NCBI RefSeq assembly: GCF_018729255.1
Contig: NZ_CP076061.1
Location: 1,798,001 to 1,862,000, forward strand
Direction of reading: 5' to 3'
Source of the DNA: Cupriavidus sp. EM10
GTDB taxonomy: Bacteria > Pseudomonadota > Gammaproteobacteria > Burkholderiales > Burkholderiaceae
Length of the DNA: 64,000 nucleotides
Positions 37,679 to 47,751 of this stretch are shown piece by piece. A program made the position numbers and the translations under genes. The first letter of the stretch is position 1; every line of letters starts with the position of its first letter. The notes below the pieces were generated by a model that saw only the letters and a program-made list of their open reading frames with translations, had not been told where the DNA came from and did no database searches.

Positions 37679-39035
37679 ATGCAAGCCGTCAATCTTGTCT
37701 ATGACTTTCCTGTGCAGCCGGATGAAACCGACAGCAGCTTTCGGCAGCGTGTCCGGGGCGTCCGATCCAGCGCCATATCGATGCCGCCGGGCGAAAGGCA
37801 CGCAACCAGCTTGGTCGGGGAGGTCGAGTCGCTGAGTGTGGCTTTTCGTGAGCAGATGGGGGGCAGTGTTGCCCACTATGCCTTGCAGAAAATCATACTG
37901 GCGTGCTGAATGGGAGATTCGTGCTGTACGAGCCTGCCTGTTACATGATTGCTACCTTACGAGTCATTGTTCGGCCTGCGGGCGTCTGCTTGACTGGCAT
38001 CGGCGCAACGGGCGTTTCAACTGCCTGTGCGGCATGCCGCTGTTCTGCTGCCGTCCAGTGGCCGCGTCTGCCGAGGCACTGGCCTTGACGCGCTTTGTAC
38101 TGGGTGAGCAACAACCCGCCCGGGAGCTGGTAACGTTGGACCTAGAGGGCCGGTGTCGTTTGGTGCGTGTACTCGGTATGGCGCGGCGCTCGATGCAAGG
38201 TGTCGTGCAATCGGGCAGCGGTTTAGTGGGGCTTCAATGGGAAGCTATTGCCGACGCCGCCGGTGCCGTACTTGGTACGGGTATTGATCCTGTCAAGTTC
38301 CTGTTCTGTCAATTCGCTACCGCTCTGGATCCCGATGGTGGCGAAACCCACCGTGCGGTGGCATCGGAATTGTTTCGGATCATCGAACGCGAGGTTTCCA
38401 CTCGACTTGCTCAGCGGGTCCGTCACTGGAGTGCCTATCCCGATGGGTTTGATGATGATGACCGGGTGTACCTTTGCTGGGTGCCGCATATCCTCTGCAG
38501 TTACCCGATCGTGAATGAAAAGTTCCTGCGCCGACATCTTGCCATTCCGAGGGAGCAGGCGTGCCACAAGGCGACACGAGTGCCGCTCCGCCAAGTGCTG
38601 GATGTACGAGGTCGCTGTATCGAGCGACTGTCAATCCCCATACTACGCGAACGGTGGGGCTTGCCGGCAGTTCAAGTTGCAAAGTTGTTGCGGGCATATG
38701 GGGTGCGACGACTGTGGGGGCCTCCTTCATTCTCGGCGGCGGATGTCGAGCACCTGCAGAATCAATTCAAGTGGCACGAAGGCGACGCGCATCCCCAATA
38801 TTACACATACGACGAGGCGAGAGCGCAGCGAGCTTCGGTTGCACACCTGGACCAGTTATTGTGTAGTGACGGCGCGCGGAGCAGCGCAGATGTAGTCATC
38901 TGGCGCTGCGCCGGAAGATGCCAGTTTCTGGTCACACGGGCTGCCATCATGGCGGTCGTAGCGGCGCGCAAGCAGCTACGAGTGGAGCGGTTCACCGTCG
39001 TAAGAAGCAAGAAGAAAGATCGACCAGTCGCCTGA
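37679..39035 (+). CDS. tniQ: TniQ/TnsD-family target-selection protein (one apparent frameshift)
   Basis: About 452 residues. N-terminal TniQ start (YDFPVQPDETDSSFRQRV), then after a break the zinc-binding part (RACLLHDCYLTSHCSACGRLL ... CLCG) and a long C-terminal DNA-binding section. The shift is at the A run 37889-37892: removing one A joins HYALQK to SYWRAEWEIRAV. TniQ/TnsD proteins bind the attachment site and recruit TniB. The long C-terminal part favours a site-specific TnsD-like role over the short TniQ of CRISPR-associated elements. The target site was not identified. Confidence 0.82.
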
Positions 39036-39422
39036 GCGTCGGGGATGCTATCGTCGTTCGCCAAAGTGCTCGCAGAGATGCCATTCAACGAGGGCCAGAT
39101 CGTGAGCCACCTCCAACTGCGACTGGCTAGCGTCAAGAAGGAAGCCGGCATCGCGAACTCGATCGAGGCGAAATGACTGGAAGCACTGTCGGGCGGTCCA
39201 GCCGCTATTGCACAACTGGTCAAGGCATCCTAGATCCTGAAAGTGCTTCGAGCATAGGCCGCTGCTGGATGCCTTACAAATCTGCACATGCTCGCGGATT
39301 TCGTCCGTTGAGAAGGTCAAAGTTAGCCTCGATAGACGGCAGCCGCAGCACTGCGGGCCGGGAAGAAGCCGACGCAATCTGGCATTTTTTATTTTGAGCC
39401 GCATTGAAGTTTGAGTCCGCCG
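39036..39422. other. Degenerate DNA after tniQ
   Basis: On +, a frame from an ATG at about 39043 reads MLSSFAKVLAEMPFNEGQ... to a TGA at about 39175, then continues protein-like (LEALSGGPAAIAQLVKAS) to another stop. This looks like a small decayed gene, unidentified. No terminal repeats were seen. Confidence 0.3.
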
Positions 39423-40491
39423 CTATGGAGTCCAATACGGCAATGCTGACGCGCCCGCATTGTCCATGACGATGGCCACGCTTTGCGCCGCTCGAGTAAC
39501 GGCCACGTAAAAACTCGCTGCAGGGACTGGCTCTAGAGTGGATCCCTGGCGCACGAAGGCTGTGATGCCGGCCGTCGGAACGATGAGCACACGATCAAAC
39601 GTTGATCCCTTCGCGACCTTGAAGTTCATGAAATCCAAATCGAACTCCTTGCCGGATCCTGCCATGCTCCGCAGGCATTGAGGTGCGAATCGCTCCACGT
39701 AAGCCCCCACGTGCTTTTTCATGAGGAGGAATACCCCGTCGTGTTCTGTTTGTACTTCGTTGCGTGACACGGTCGAAGGAAACGCCCAGTTTGCATCGAA
39801 ATCGTGTCTGAAAATTCCGCGATCTTCGGGTGGCACCGCCAAGTTTCCACACTTTCAGTGATGGTCAACTTCCCGAGTGTCTCTCTCTCTCGGAACCACT
39901 TTACCGCTTCGGCATAGGCATACCGCTTATTTTTGGTACCACGGGGTTCGTGGCCAGAACTGATTGCCGTATATCGCCGACCATCCGAATCTGAATTGAC
40001 GAATGCAATAGCGCATCGGCGATCTCCCAGTCATGCGCGCTCAAGTCTTGCACCTCGTCAATCAGTATCTCATCGTACAAGCTCTCCAATCGATGTAGTA
40101 AGGCGCCTTTGCTGGCACCTAGCAGTTCGTTGGCGAGGCGCCCGAGTTCACATGCGTAGGCTGCGCCGCTGCGGTCGAGAAATCGCGACAAGCCTTTCGC
40201 GTACCTGTCCGGTCGCCCCTCAAAACTGAACCCCAGAACCCGCGCTCCGGGAAACTTGAAGGGGAGAAACGGCTTTGCAAAATGTCGTAACAGGAAGGTG
40301 AACCATCCCATGACTTCGATGCCCAGGTGATCGCCCGCTCGTTGCCCGAGCCGGCGTCGGAGTTCCTCCTGATTTGCCTGGGTAAAGGTCAGGACGAGGA
40401 CGCGGCGCTCCGGAAGAAGCCGTGCGCAATGCTCGACGATACCTTGGGTCTTCCGCGAGCCAGCAACGGCCAGAGTGAGCTGGTTAGCCAT
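39423..40491 (-). CDS. Small UvrD/GajB-like helicase (two apparent frameshifts)
   Basis: About 356 residues after repair. N-terminal P-loop-like LAVAGSRKTQGIVE, then VLVLTFTQANQEELRRR (motif Ia), DEILIDEVQDLS (Walker B, DEVQD), VGDIRQSVLAT (motif III), and C-terminal motifs GSTFDRVLIVPT and FYVAVTRAAQSVAIV (motifs V and VI). This is the UvrD/Rep SF1 plan but compact, like GajB of Gabija. Shifts are at 39943-39946 (one C lost on the coding strand) and 39799-39801 (one T lost). Its ATG overlaps the end of the nuclease gene by 8 bases, so the pair is coupled. Confidence 0.82.
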
Positions 40492-42084
40492 GGATGAACG
40501 CCGCGGCCTGGCGCATGTACTTGGGTGGCGTAAGCTTGCTCGTTGCGTTGGCGATGCGGAACGCCGTCTCGGTTTTCTCCCGGCTCATCCATTTGTGTAG
40601 ATCTGCGCTCGCCGTGATGCCAAGTAGGCTGCGCAATGTCGCCTCGCCATTGTGGTGGATGATTTGCGGTTCCAGGGTGTGGCCGTGGGCGACTTCCCCA
40701 ATGAACAGCTCACGCCTTCCCGGACTGAGCCACGCATCAACGCTTGTGGACAGCTCGGCCGGGTCCGTGCCATCGTTGTCGCGCATGGCGGCCACCGGTT
40801 TATCCAGCGCGGCGCAGAATTCAAGGCAGCGCGCCAGCGACAATCCCCGCATGCTGATCACGTCGATGCCCAATTCCATAGGGCGCTTCCCAAACAGGTC
40901 CTTGAAGAATCGCTCGAAAACGATCTCGTCGGAGGGCCCTTCCACGAGGACGATCTTCTTGGCCAAGGCCATGCGCAACGTGTCATAGCCGGGAAGGCGC
41001 TGAAAATACGAGACGGTTTCGGGATCTAGCGTCGTAATCTTCGACGTCTTGCCGTGTGCCAGGAGCAGAATGGCATCGAGACCAAGGCGGTTCAGAACGA
41101 AGGTGCTGTGCGTGGTGATGAACAGCTGCTGATGGTCGCCAGTGAGCGCCTCGATCCGCGAGAGGAGCGTGGTCAGGCTGGTATGGGAAAGGTGATTCTC
41201 TGGCTCCTCGATCATGACGAACGCGGCGTGGCCGGCATTGCGGTTCAGGGCCAGCGAGATCTTGATCGCGGCCTGTTGGCCCTGTCCGGACATCGAGAAC
41301 GGTACATCGTTGACATGGGGGTCACCACGCCGTCCCAGGCGGTTCGCGCGCTTTGATCCATGGCCAGCGAGATCGGCTGATCGTGCAAGGAGGCGTGGAT
41401 CGTGCCGATGCGCTTGTTGATCGCGTCCAGCGCCGTGGTCGACATAGTCGCCTTCAGCTCGCGGTAGGCCAGGGACACGGCGGCACGCTCCGGCGGGTCG
41501 AGATGGTCGCCAAGGATCTGTCGCAGGTGATAGTCAACGCCGCTCGAGGAGCGAACGGTCCGCGAGTCGATAATGGCCGCCGCCAATTGCCGGGGGCGAT
41601 TGGTGATGCGCTCGTCGGCGAAGGAGCGCCAGTCAACAAGGTAGAACTCGACCGGCAACAGGGAGGAAGGCTTGGCCATCCACTCGGCCAGCTCGTCCGC
41701 ATAGTCGGGATTCGGCATGATCCGCAGCGACAGGCCTGGGCAGGCCAGGGTCGGCACGTCGGTATTGATAGCGCCGCAAAGCCGTTGCAACTCGGGCTTG
41801 TCCGCGAAGTACAGTTCGATGTGGATCTCGGGAAACCGAGGCCGTTCACCGCGCTCGATCTTGGCAACGAAATCGGCCACCACTCCGGCGTTAAACCAGT
41901 GCGGGTTTAGCTCTTCGCTTGCGCTGCGGCCACCGATGCGCCCGGTAAGGGCGAGCGCGATGGCTTCCATCAGTGTCGATTTGCCGGCTTCGTTGCCCCC
42001 CACTATCAGATTGAGCTTTGGGTTGGGCGACAGCGTGAAGTCCGTGTAGATACGGTATCCGCGGATCTTGATTTTGGTAATCAA
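40484..42084 (-). CDS. OLD-family ATPase/TOPRIM nuclease, GajA-like (one apparent frameshift)
   Basis: About 533 residues. ABC-type ATPase: IRGYRIYTDFTL, Walker A GGNEAGKST, signature SMSGQGQQAA, Walker B FVMIEEPENHLS, and His in ITTHSTF. TOPRIM nuclease: VLVEGPSDE and AAMRDNDGTD, the acidic triad of OLD enzymes. The frame breaks at the C run of the coding strand (41317-41321); one extra C joins VVTP to HVNDVPFSMSGQ. The start is taken as TTG at 42084 (with GAGGCGGGG upstream); ATGs at 42129 and 42162 are alternatives. Class 2 OLD nucleases paired with UvrD helicases are Gabija-type anti-phage systems. Confidence 0.85.
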
Positions 42085-42718
42085 CCGACACCCCGCCTCG
42101 AAGTTTGTTGGGAGGATTATAGGGCACATGCCGACGGGGTGATCGCCCGTTTGCATGGACACTTGGAGGCAGGCGTGAGCAAGCTGAACCTTTGGCGAAC
42201 CGACGTCAGGCGCAGTCCATTCAACTCAAAATCACTGCAAGATAAGTCGTCCTATTCTGCTCGCGTGCTGGTGCATAGGGCGCTGGGTTGTGGAGACTGC
42301 GCGGCATCGTGTCATCAAGGCCCGGGTGCTCACGGCATTCCTCGGCCCCAGCGCAGTTTCGCTGTGGGTTACCTACGGCCACTTGTGAGTCCACGAGAAG
42401 CCACGGCTAATCGATCTTCCCAAATCTGCATCTTTCTTTGATACGACAGTCCCAATGTGGCAAGGATTTGTGAGAATCCTTAGTGAGTTCAGTGATTCAT
42501 CGATTCGCAATGCCTTGATTTTTATGGGGAACGTGTTGGCGGCGTCTTTGAGAATGGACAGCAGGGGAGGTGTCCGAATGTCACGTCTGGACACGGCGAG
42601 ATCGAAGACGTCGGCAACCGCCAGCGGCCGTTCGCTGGCGGTACCGATGGAATGGACTGGGTGAAGGTCAGCGCGATGAGACCGGAGAGATCCGTGCGTG
42701 ACGATACGTCGGGAGTTA
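42085..42718. other. No gene seen between the defence pair and the Lys-rich protein
   Basis: Over 600 bases with no convincing frame or repeat. The promoter of the minus-strand defence operon should lie at about 42100-42250. The right end of the Tn7-like element could be here but was not recognised. Confidence 0.35.
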
Positions 42719-42937
42719 CTAGCGCGAGCTTTTCCGCTGCTTCTTGCCCCGATCTGCACGGTCCTCCTTTCCGGCCGTTGCCTCGCTCTTGGACTTCTTT
42801 CCGCTCTTCGACTTCTTGTCCGACGCCGAAGCACGATCGCCAGACTTTTTGTCCGACTTCTTGGCTTCGGATTTTTTGTCCGCGCTCTTGTTCTTCTTCT
42901 TGGTGTCGTCGCTCGCTGTCGCCTTGTCCTTCTTCAT
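42719..42937 (-). CDS. Lysine-rich histone H1-like small protein
   Basis: A 72-residue protein made almost only of Lys, Ser, Asp, Ala and Glu (for example KKKNKSADKKSEAKKSDKK), with no hydrophobic core, so it should be disordered. Composition resembles bacterial histone H1-like proteins and Lys-rich DNA compaction proteins. AGGAG lies 8 bases before the ATG at 42937, which supports a real gene. Function inferred from composition only. Confidence 0.65.
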   Translation of the reverse strand: MKKDKATASDDTKKKNKSADKKSEAKKSDKKSGDRASASDKKSKSGKKSKSEATAGKEDRADRGKKQRKSSR

Positions 42938-43622
42938 GATGGTCTCCTGTGATGGTGTTCAGCGTGAGAAAAAGGCCCACGCCCGTCATGACTTCGCAAG
43001 GGTTATGCCACGTCTTTTCACATCGCAAATTTCACGAGAACTCTGGAGGGGCCAGCCACGGTGAGTCCGTTGTCGGACGATCTGGACGCGCGCCGTTCTT
43101 CTAGTAGCAAGGCCGTAGCACTGGCCTACCTCGGGCGGGCGATCCCGATGCCAGCGAAGAAAAGTTTTCAAGAATGGTAGAAAAATGCGTCGTTGCATAA
43201 GTGGTGGTTCATAAGCCGCTTTGCTCGTCACCCCAAAGTGGGGGATCTACCGCATTCCTCACGCTGCTGCAGTCGCGCGCAGGCGCCCCGTCGAGGGCGT
43301 CGGACAAGGCGCCGGCCGCCGTGATGGCCATTGGTGATGGCGGGCGCTGTGGTGCCGGGGCTTGGAGTTGAAAGAATGCCCCCGTTTTCAGGGGGCGGTC
43401 CACCGGTACCACTTTTTCACTTCAGGCCGGAAGGAAGGTTGAATTTGAAAAGTTCTCAGCGAGTGGTCGGCCACGGGTGTGTAATACGGGCTTCCGTCCG
43501 CGCCCATCGCCGTGCCGCCTACCGGCGGGTGGTCGAACCTGTCGTCGAGCGTTTCGTCGTCCAGGTAGCGTGTTTCGGCACGTTGCCATTGTCGAGGTTG
43601 AGCACGAGAACCGCACCTTCCG
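42938..43622. other. No gene seen
   Basis: About 680 bases with short frames only on both strands. A possible promoter for the Lys-rich gene lies just right of 42937. No repeat or element end was recognised. Confidence 0.3.
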
Positions 43623-44162
43623 TTACTTCACCGGAGGGAAGTCCAGAGTCGTGTCGTTGACACGATTGAAGATGTTGGTCGTCAGGATTGCGGTAATTGC
43701 GAAGATGGCCTCCGTCACCTGCACATCGCTATATCCCGCCTGGCGGACGCTATCCAACGTGATCTGCGGAACCGTTCCCGATGTGCGTACCAGCGTCAGC
43801 GCAAACTTGACGAGGGCATCGATCTTTGCATCGACGCTCAGACCACCGGCGCGTAGCTCGCGCATCTGCTCGGCGGTGTAGCCCGCCATCTTGCCCGTCA
43901 GCGTATGTGCAGCGAGGCAATAGTCGCAGCCGCTGTTTTCGCTGATGGCAAGGTTGATCGCTTCCAGTTCCTTCGCCGACAGTGCGCCGCTTGATTTCAG
44001 GGCCGCGTTGGCGGTCAGCAACGATTGGAGCGCGACGGGCGATTGCGAGCCGATGGTCGCGTACGCATTCGGCACTTTGCCAAGGCCGCGCTTGATGCTG
44101 GCGAAAAGCTCTGCGGTCAGGCCGGTAGCGGATGCAACATCGATCGTGGACATGCGAGTCAT
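43623..44162 (-). CDS. AhpD-like carboxymuconolactone decarboxylase-family protein
   Basis: A 179-residue alkylhydroperoxidase-like protein. The active site is E-x5-C-x-x-C-x3-H: SENSGCDYCLAAH, with preceding Glu residues. Such proteins reduce peroxides or act as thiol redox partners in the cytoplasm. Start at 44162 has AAAAGGA upstream; the frame is open a further 10 codons. A single gene, antisense to nothing obvious. Substrate unknown. Confidence 0.85.
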   Translation of the reverse strand: MTRMSTIDVASATGLTAELFASIKRGLGKVPNAYATIGSQSPVALQSLLTANAALKSSGALSAKELEAINLAISENSGCDYCLAAHTLTGKMAGYTAEQMRELRAGGLSVDAKIDALVKFALTLVRTSGTVPQITLDSVRQAGYSDVQVTEAIFAITAILTTNIFNRVNDTTLDFPPVK

Positions 44163-44912
44163 CTTTTGGTCCTTTTCTAAAAAGAGTTTCACTGTTCATC
44201 TGAGTTGCGTCGGAAAATCAGTCAGATTGAAGGAACGCCGCCGCTCATATGCAACTGCTGCAACCCTAATGGAAACAAGCATTCGTTGGGAGAGACTTCG
44301 GCAAACATAGCTTTCGGTCAGGCGTGACAATCCATCCGGGCGTATCAACTTGCTCGTTGATAGAATTTATTGATTGAAGGTCGCGACGCGACTATCGCGA
44401 GGAAGCCGGATAGGGGAGAGACGTGAGCCGAAGGACAGGATGCTTTGTCGCGATGGGATGGATACTGATGACGTTCATGCTGGCGGCGCTGGCCGCGGCG
44501 GCATCACCGTGGCTGGCCCAGTGACCTCGCGCGATAAAGAGTCTCAGGCGAACTTCGACGGTGCCTTGTGACGTCGAGTCACTTCTGTCTTGTGCTTGAC
44601 GATTCGGAGCGGTGCGACGGATGAAGTCGAAAAAAGACCGTCATTCGTCAACAGTTCCAATGACGAATGACGGTTCTCAACGGCTTGAATTCCGTTATCG
44701 CCTGCGAAAGTCTTCGCTAAAAGCGGTCAATGCAACGTTGGAAAATTCAATCGTTCTGCAAACGGGGCGAGCGTGTTGTCCCGGCTGGCGCCAATATTCT
44801 TGCCTGTCGCCACCGGCCTTGCGAGAGGTTTGCTGCGATAGCGCTCAAGACGGCGGCCAAGAAGGTCCGCAAAGGGAGCGGTAAAGTATCGCGACCGTCC
44901 CGCTCCAGCTTG
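44163..44912. other. Intergenic region with a possible tiny peptide gene
   Basis: No standard gene in 750 bases. At 44423-44524 (+) a GTG preceded by GGGGAG begins a 33-residue frame (VSRRTGCFVAMGW...) with a hydrophobic Ala/Leu/Met-rich core, a possible small membrane peptide. Between the terminator at 44637 and the AraC gene at 44913 nothing clear is encoded. Confidence 0.3.
44630..44674 (-). terminator. Strong Rho-independent terminator (minus strand)
   Basis: A perfect 14-bp stem (ACCGTCATTCGTCA with TGACGAATGACGGT, 44637-44650 and 44661-44674), 10-base loop, followed on the minus strand by six T. It lies about 240 bases downstream of the AraC-family gene and may end its transcript or that of an unrecognised small RNA. 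Confidence 0.88.
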
Positions 44913-45865
44913 TCAGGCGGCAACAGGGGTCCTTGCATCCCGGCGCAATTCCTGAGGGCTTACGCCATAGGTGCTGACGAAGACCTCGCGGAGATGGCTG
45001 CGATCACGAAATCCGGTTTCTCGCGCGATGACTTCCAGGGGGTGGCGGCCCCGCTCGATCATGGTGCGCGCCGTTTCGATGCGTAGCTGCTTCACCGCCT
45101 TTGCAGGGGATTGGCCAGTCTCGGACTGAAAAATGCGCAGGAACTGCCTCGTACTGAGATGCGCGGCGCGTGCCAGTTCTTCTACTCGCAGTGGTCGAGC
45201 CAGGTTCTGGCGCGCGTATTCGAGCGCAATCTGGATGCGGTCGGATTTCGGCGCGAGCTTCAGCATCTCGGACTGTTGGGACTGGCCGCCGGTGCGGCGT
45301 TGGTTCATCACCATGACGCGCGCGACTTTGGTCGCCACTTCATTGCCCAGGTCTTTCTCGACCAGACCGAGCGCAAGGTCCATGGCAGCGGTCAGGCCTG
45401 CCGACGTCCAGATGGATCCATCCACGACGAAGATGTGGTCGGGTTCGATCTGTGCGCTGGGGCAACGTGCCTGCAGCGCATCGGCGTAGGCCCAATGGGT
45501 TGTGGCGCGCTTGCCGTCTAGCAGGCCGGCGTCTGCCAGTACGAATGCACCAGTACAAAGCCCGGCGGTCCGGCGCGAACGTTCCGACGCCGCGCGGACA
45601 AAAGCCAGTTCCGCAGCGGTGCTGGAGCGCTGGGTCGGATCGACGATGCCACTGATCATCCAGGTGTCGGCGTCGGTGCTCTTGTGAATGGGTTCAGTCC
45701 TGACGGAGACACCTAGCGACGCCTGCACGTCTCCCCCGACAGTGAGTAGTTGGTCACGGCGTAGACGCGCTCGCGGGCCACGACGTTGGCGAACTCGAAC
45801 ACGGATTGTGTCCCGATTGCCATGACCTGAAATCCGTCCGTCAGGAAATACCCGATTCGATGCAT
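44913..45865 (-). CDS. GlxA-family AraC transcription regulator (one apparent frameshift)
   Basis: About 317 residues. N-terminal DJ-1/PfpI-like domain (MHRIGYFLTDGFQVMAIG, then LCTGAFVLADAGLLDGKRATTHW) and a C-terminal AraC double helix-turn-helix (LRVEELARAAHLSTRQFLRIF ... GFRDRSHLREVFVSTYGVSP). The frame breaks at the C run 45733-45737 (coding strand one G short); one extra base joins YSLSG to GDVQASLGVSV. The start at 45865 was recovered by reading across the shift. It lies tail-to-head with a LysR gene on the same strand; target unknown. Confidence 0.87.
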
Positions 45866-45987
45866 CCGCTCCACCGTGCTGCTGTCCGAAAAGCCGGATT
45901 ATAGAGGGTGCGCGAAATATATGCCGGCCGGAAGAAAATCGGCATGGGGCCATTGTGGCGTTCGCTGTACTGGACACCTCAGCCTCT

Positions 45988-46953
45988 TCAGGCTGGGGTG
46001 CAGGTGGCTTCCAACTCTGTGCGCCGTTCGTCTTCAGCGCTTGGAAAGGGGCCGGGTGTCTGGCAGCTTTCCAGCGCCGATGACAGCCAGTCGACGAAGA
46101 CGCGTAGCGCCATCGATTCACGCGTCCTGCATGCATAGACGGCATGGATCGGTCTGGCTTGCGGGCGGCAATGCGCGAGCACTTCCGTGAGCCGTCCGCT
46201 GGCGATATACGGCGTTGCCACGGTATCCCAAACCTGAATGACCCCACCATTCTGCAAGCCATATTGAAGAAGCAGGTCCATGTCGTCGAAGGCGATGGAT
46301 TCGGGCAAGGGGTGCCGGGTGCTGCGGCCGTCCAGTGCGAAGCCGAATTCCCACGGTCGGCCGTCGCCTTGATGGAAAGCGTGTGCCGTGCGATGTGTCG
46401 ACAAGCTCTGCACCGTATCGGGGCGTCCATGCCGCGAAACATAGAGGCGGGTCGCCACCGTGATCAATTGGTAAGTGCCAACCTGACGGCTGAAATGGTA
46501 CGAATCCTCCAGCTCGCCCAGCCGGACCGCGCAATCAATGCCATCGCGGATCAGGTTCGAGGAATGACGTGGCGTGGAAATCTGCAGGCTGACATCCGGA
46601 TACTGGAGACGGAATCGGGCCATGTGGGGCATCAACTGGCGCGCAATGTCGCCCGGCAGCTCCACGCGTAACCTGCCGCTCGCCTGCTCCGCGGCCGATC
46701 CGACCTTGGATTTGAGGTCGGTGATGTCGAGCAGTATCTTGAGGCAATGCTCGTAGAAGGTCATGCCGGCGGCTGTCGGCCGAACCTGGCGCGTCGTGCG
46801 ATGAAGCAGTTTTACTTGCAGATGAAGTTCAAGCTGCTGGATCAGCAAGCTTGCGGACGCCTTTGGAATGCCCAGAAGATTGGATGCGCGCGTGAAGTTC
46901 TCGCATTCGACGATCCGCGCAAAAACCTCCATCGCTTGTAGCATGCGTTCCAT
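45988..46953 (-). CDS. LysR-family transcription regulator
   Basis: A 321-residue LysR regulator. N-terminal winged helix (MEVFARIVECENFTRASNLLGIPKASASLLIQ is in place, read as separate motifs FARIVEC and NLLGIPKAS) and a C-terminal co-inducer domain beginning SGRLRVELPGDIA. It belongs to the subgroup with a Ser/Ala rather than Val/Ile-rich linker, often repressing or activating drug or aromatic-stress genes. The start at MERML (46953) is preferred over seven extra residues. The regulated gene is not evident; the region to its right is 110 bases from a response regulator gene. Confidence 0.9.
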   Translation of the reverse strand: MERMLQAMEVFARIVECENFTRASNLLGIPKASASLLIQQLELHLQVKLLHRTTRQVRPTAAGMTFYEHCLKILLDITDLKSKVGSAAEQASGRLRVELPGDIARQLMPHMARFRLQYPDVSLQISTPRHSSNLIRDGIDCAVRLGELEDSYHFSRQVGTYQLITVATRLYVSRHGRPDTVQSLSTHRTAHAFHQGDGRPWEFGFALDGRSTRHPLPESIAFDDMDLLLQYGLQNGGVIQVWDTVATPYIASGRLTEVLAHCRPQARPIHAVYACRTRESMALRVFVDWLSSALESCQTPGPFPSAEDERRTELEATCTPA

Positions 46954-47063
46954 GGACCTTACCTCGTGTGTCACCTCTTGATGATTGCTTTAGTGTATGG
47001 GTGGCTGCACCGATGCAACAGTCGCAATTGGCGCATGATGCGCGACACGTTCGTATAGTTCCA

Positions 47064-47480
47064 CTACTTTGGCGAGGCTGCTGTATCAGGGGCAGTGTTC
47101 AAGACGCAAGACAGCCAGCCGACCAGATCGTCGGGGTCCACCGGTTTGTCGAGCATGCAGACTGCGCCATGCTGTCTGGCCTCCTCACGGCAATGCGGTG
47201 TGGCATGGGCGGTAACGAAGATGCATGGCGTTCGGAGGCCTGTGGCTCGGAGTCTGCGCAGCAGTTCGATGCCGGAGATGTCATCCAGCGCGATATCGCA
47301 GATCAGGCAGTCATAGGAGGCGTTGCTCGGGTGGGCCATGAAGCCTTCCGCGGAGGAGAAGAAGGCTGCGCCCCAGCCAAGTGAACGAATCAGCGCGCCA
47401 GTGGATCTACGAACCGATGGTTCGTCATCGATGACACAAACAATCTTGACAGGCACGGGCATCAGCGTTGGAACGGGCAA
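47064..47480 (-). CDS. Single-domain response regulator
   Basis: A 138-residue CheY-like receiver without output domain. Acidic pair CVIDDEPS, phosphorylation Asp in CLICDIALDD, Thr in FVTAHA and Lys in MLDKPVDP are all present. Such proteins pass phosphate or titrate a kinase. It lies next to, and opposite, the PAS-type histidine kinase at 47752, from which it is separated by about 270 bases holding the shared promoter region, so it probably belongs to that pathway with the FixJ-type regulator at 50288. Confidence 0.88.
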   Translation of the reverse strand: MPVPTLMPVPVKIVCVIDDEPSVRRSTGALIRSLGWGAAFFSSAEGFMAHPSNASYDCLICDIALDDISGIELLRRLRATGLRTPCIFVTAHATPHCREEARQHGAVCMLDKPVDPDDLVGWLSCVLNTAPDTAASPK

Positions 47481-47751
47481 ACATAGGGGAAGCGCCTTGC
47501 AAGATGCGGGGCGCTTGACGGGACATTAGCGCAATCGGGAGACGGGGACACTTATACGGAGGTATCGCCTTGCATACGCCATGGCACATCGGGTTTGTAC
47601 TGAAGGGTAAGGCGAGATGGGGCCTGGCGACGGCGGGAGATCCGCGGTCGCCGGCGCCCAGGGCTATACGTTTGTATAATCGCCGCCACATTCGCCGCTT
47701 GGTATTGCTACCATGGCAACCGCATGATTTGCAGTCATAACACTCCACTAT

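Larger units (their letters stand above)
34012..39035 (+). mobile_element. Tn7/Tn5053-type transposition module
   Basis: Four genes in one direction: TnsA-like, tniA, tniB, tniQ. There is no resolvase (TniR) next to tniQ, so Tn7-like cut-and-paste or an element lacking its res system is likely. The left end is probably within 33.6-33.8 kb. The right end was not found; the Gabija-like pair at 39.4-42.1 kb is positioned where cargo would lie. Confidence 0.75.

Noticed and set aside
34012..39035. CRISPR-associated transposon
   Set aside because: No cas genes or CRISPR array nearby, and the TniQ protein is long as in TnsD-type elements.
39423..42084. PARIS or retron-type defence
   Set aside because: The nuclease carries ATPase and TOPRIM in one chain and is paired with a UvrD-like helicase; no DUF4435 protein or reverse transcriptase is present.
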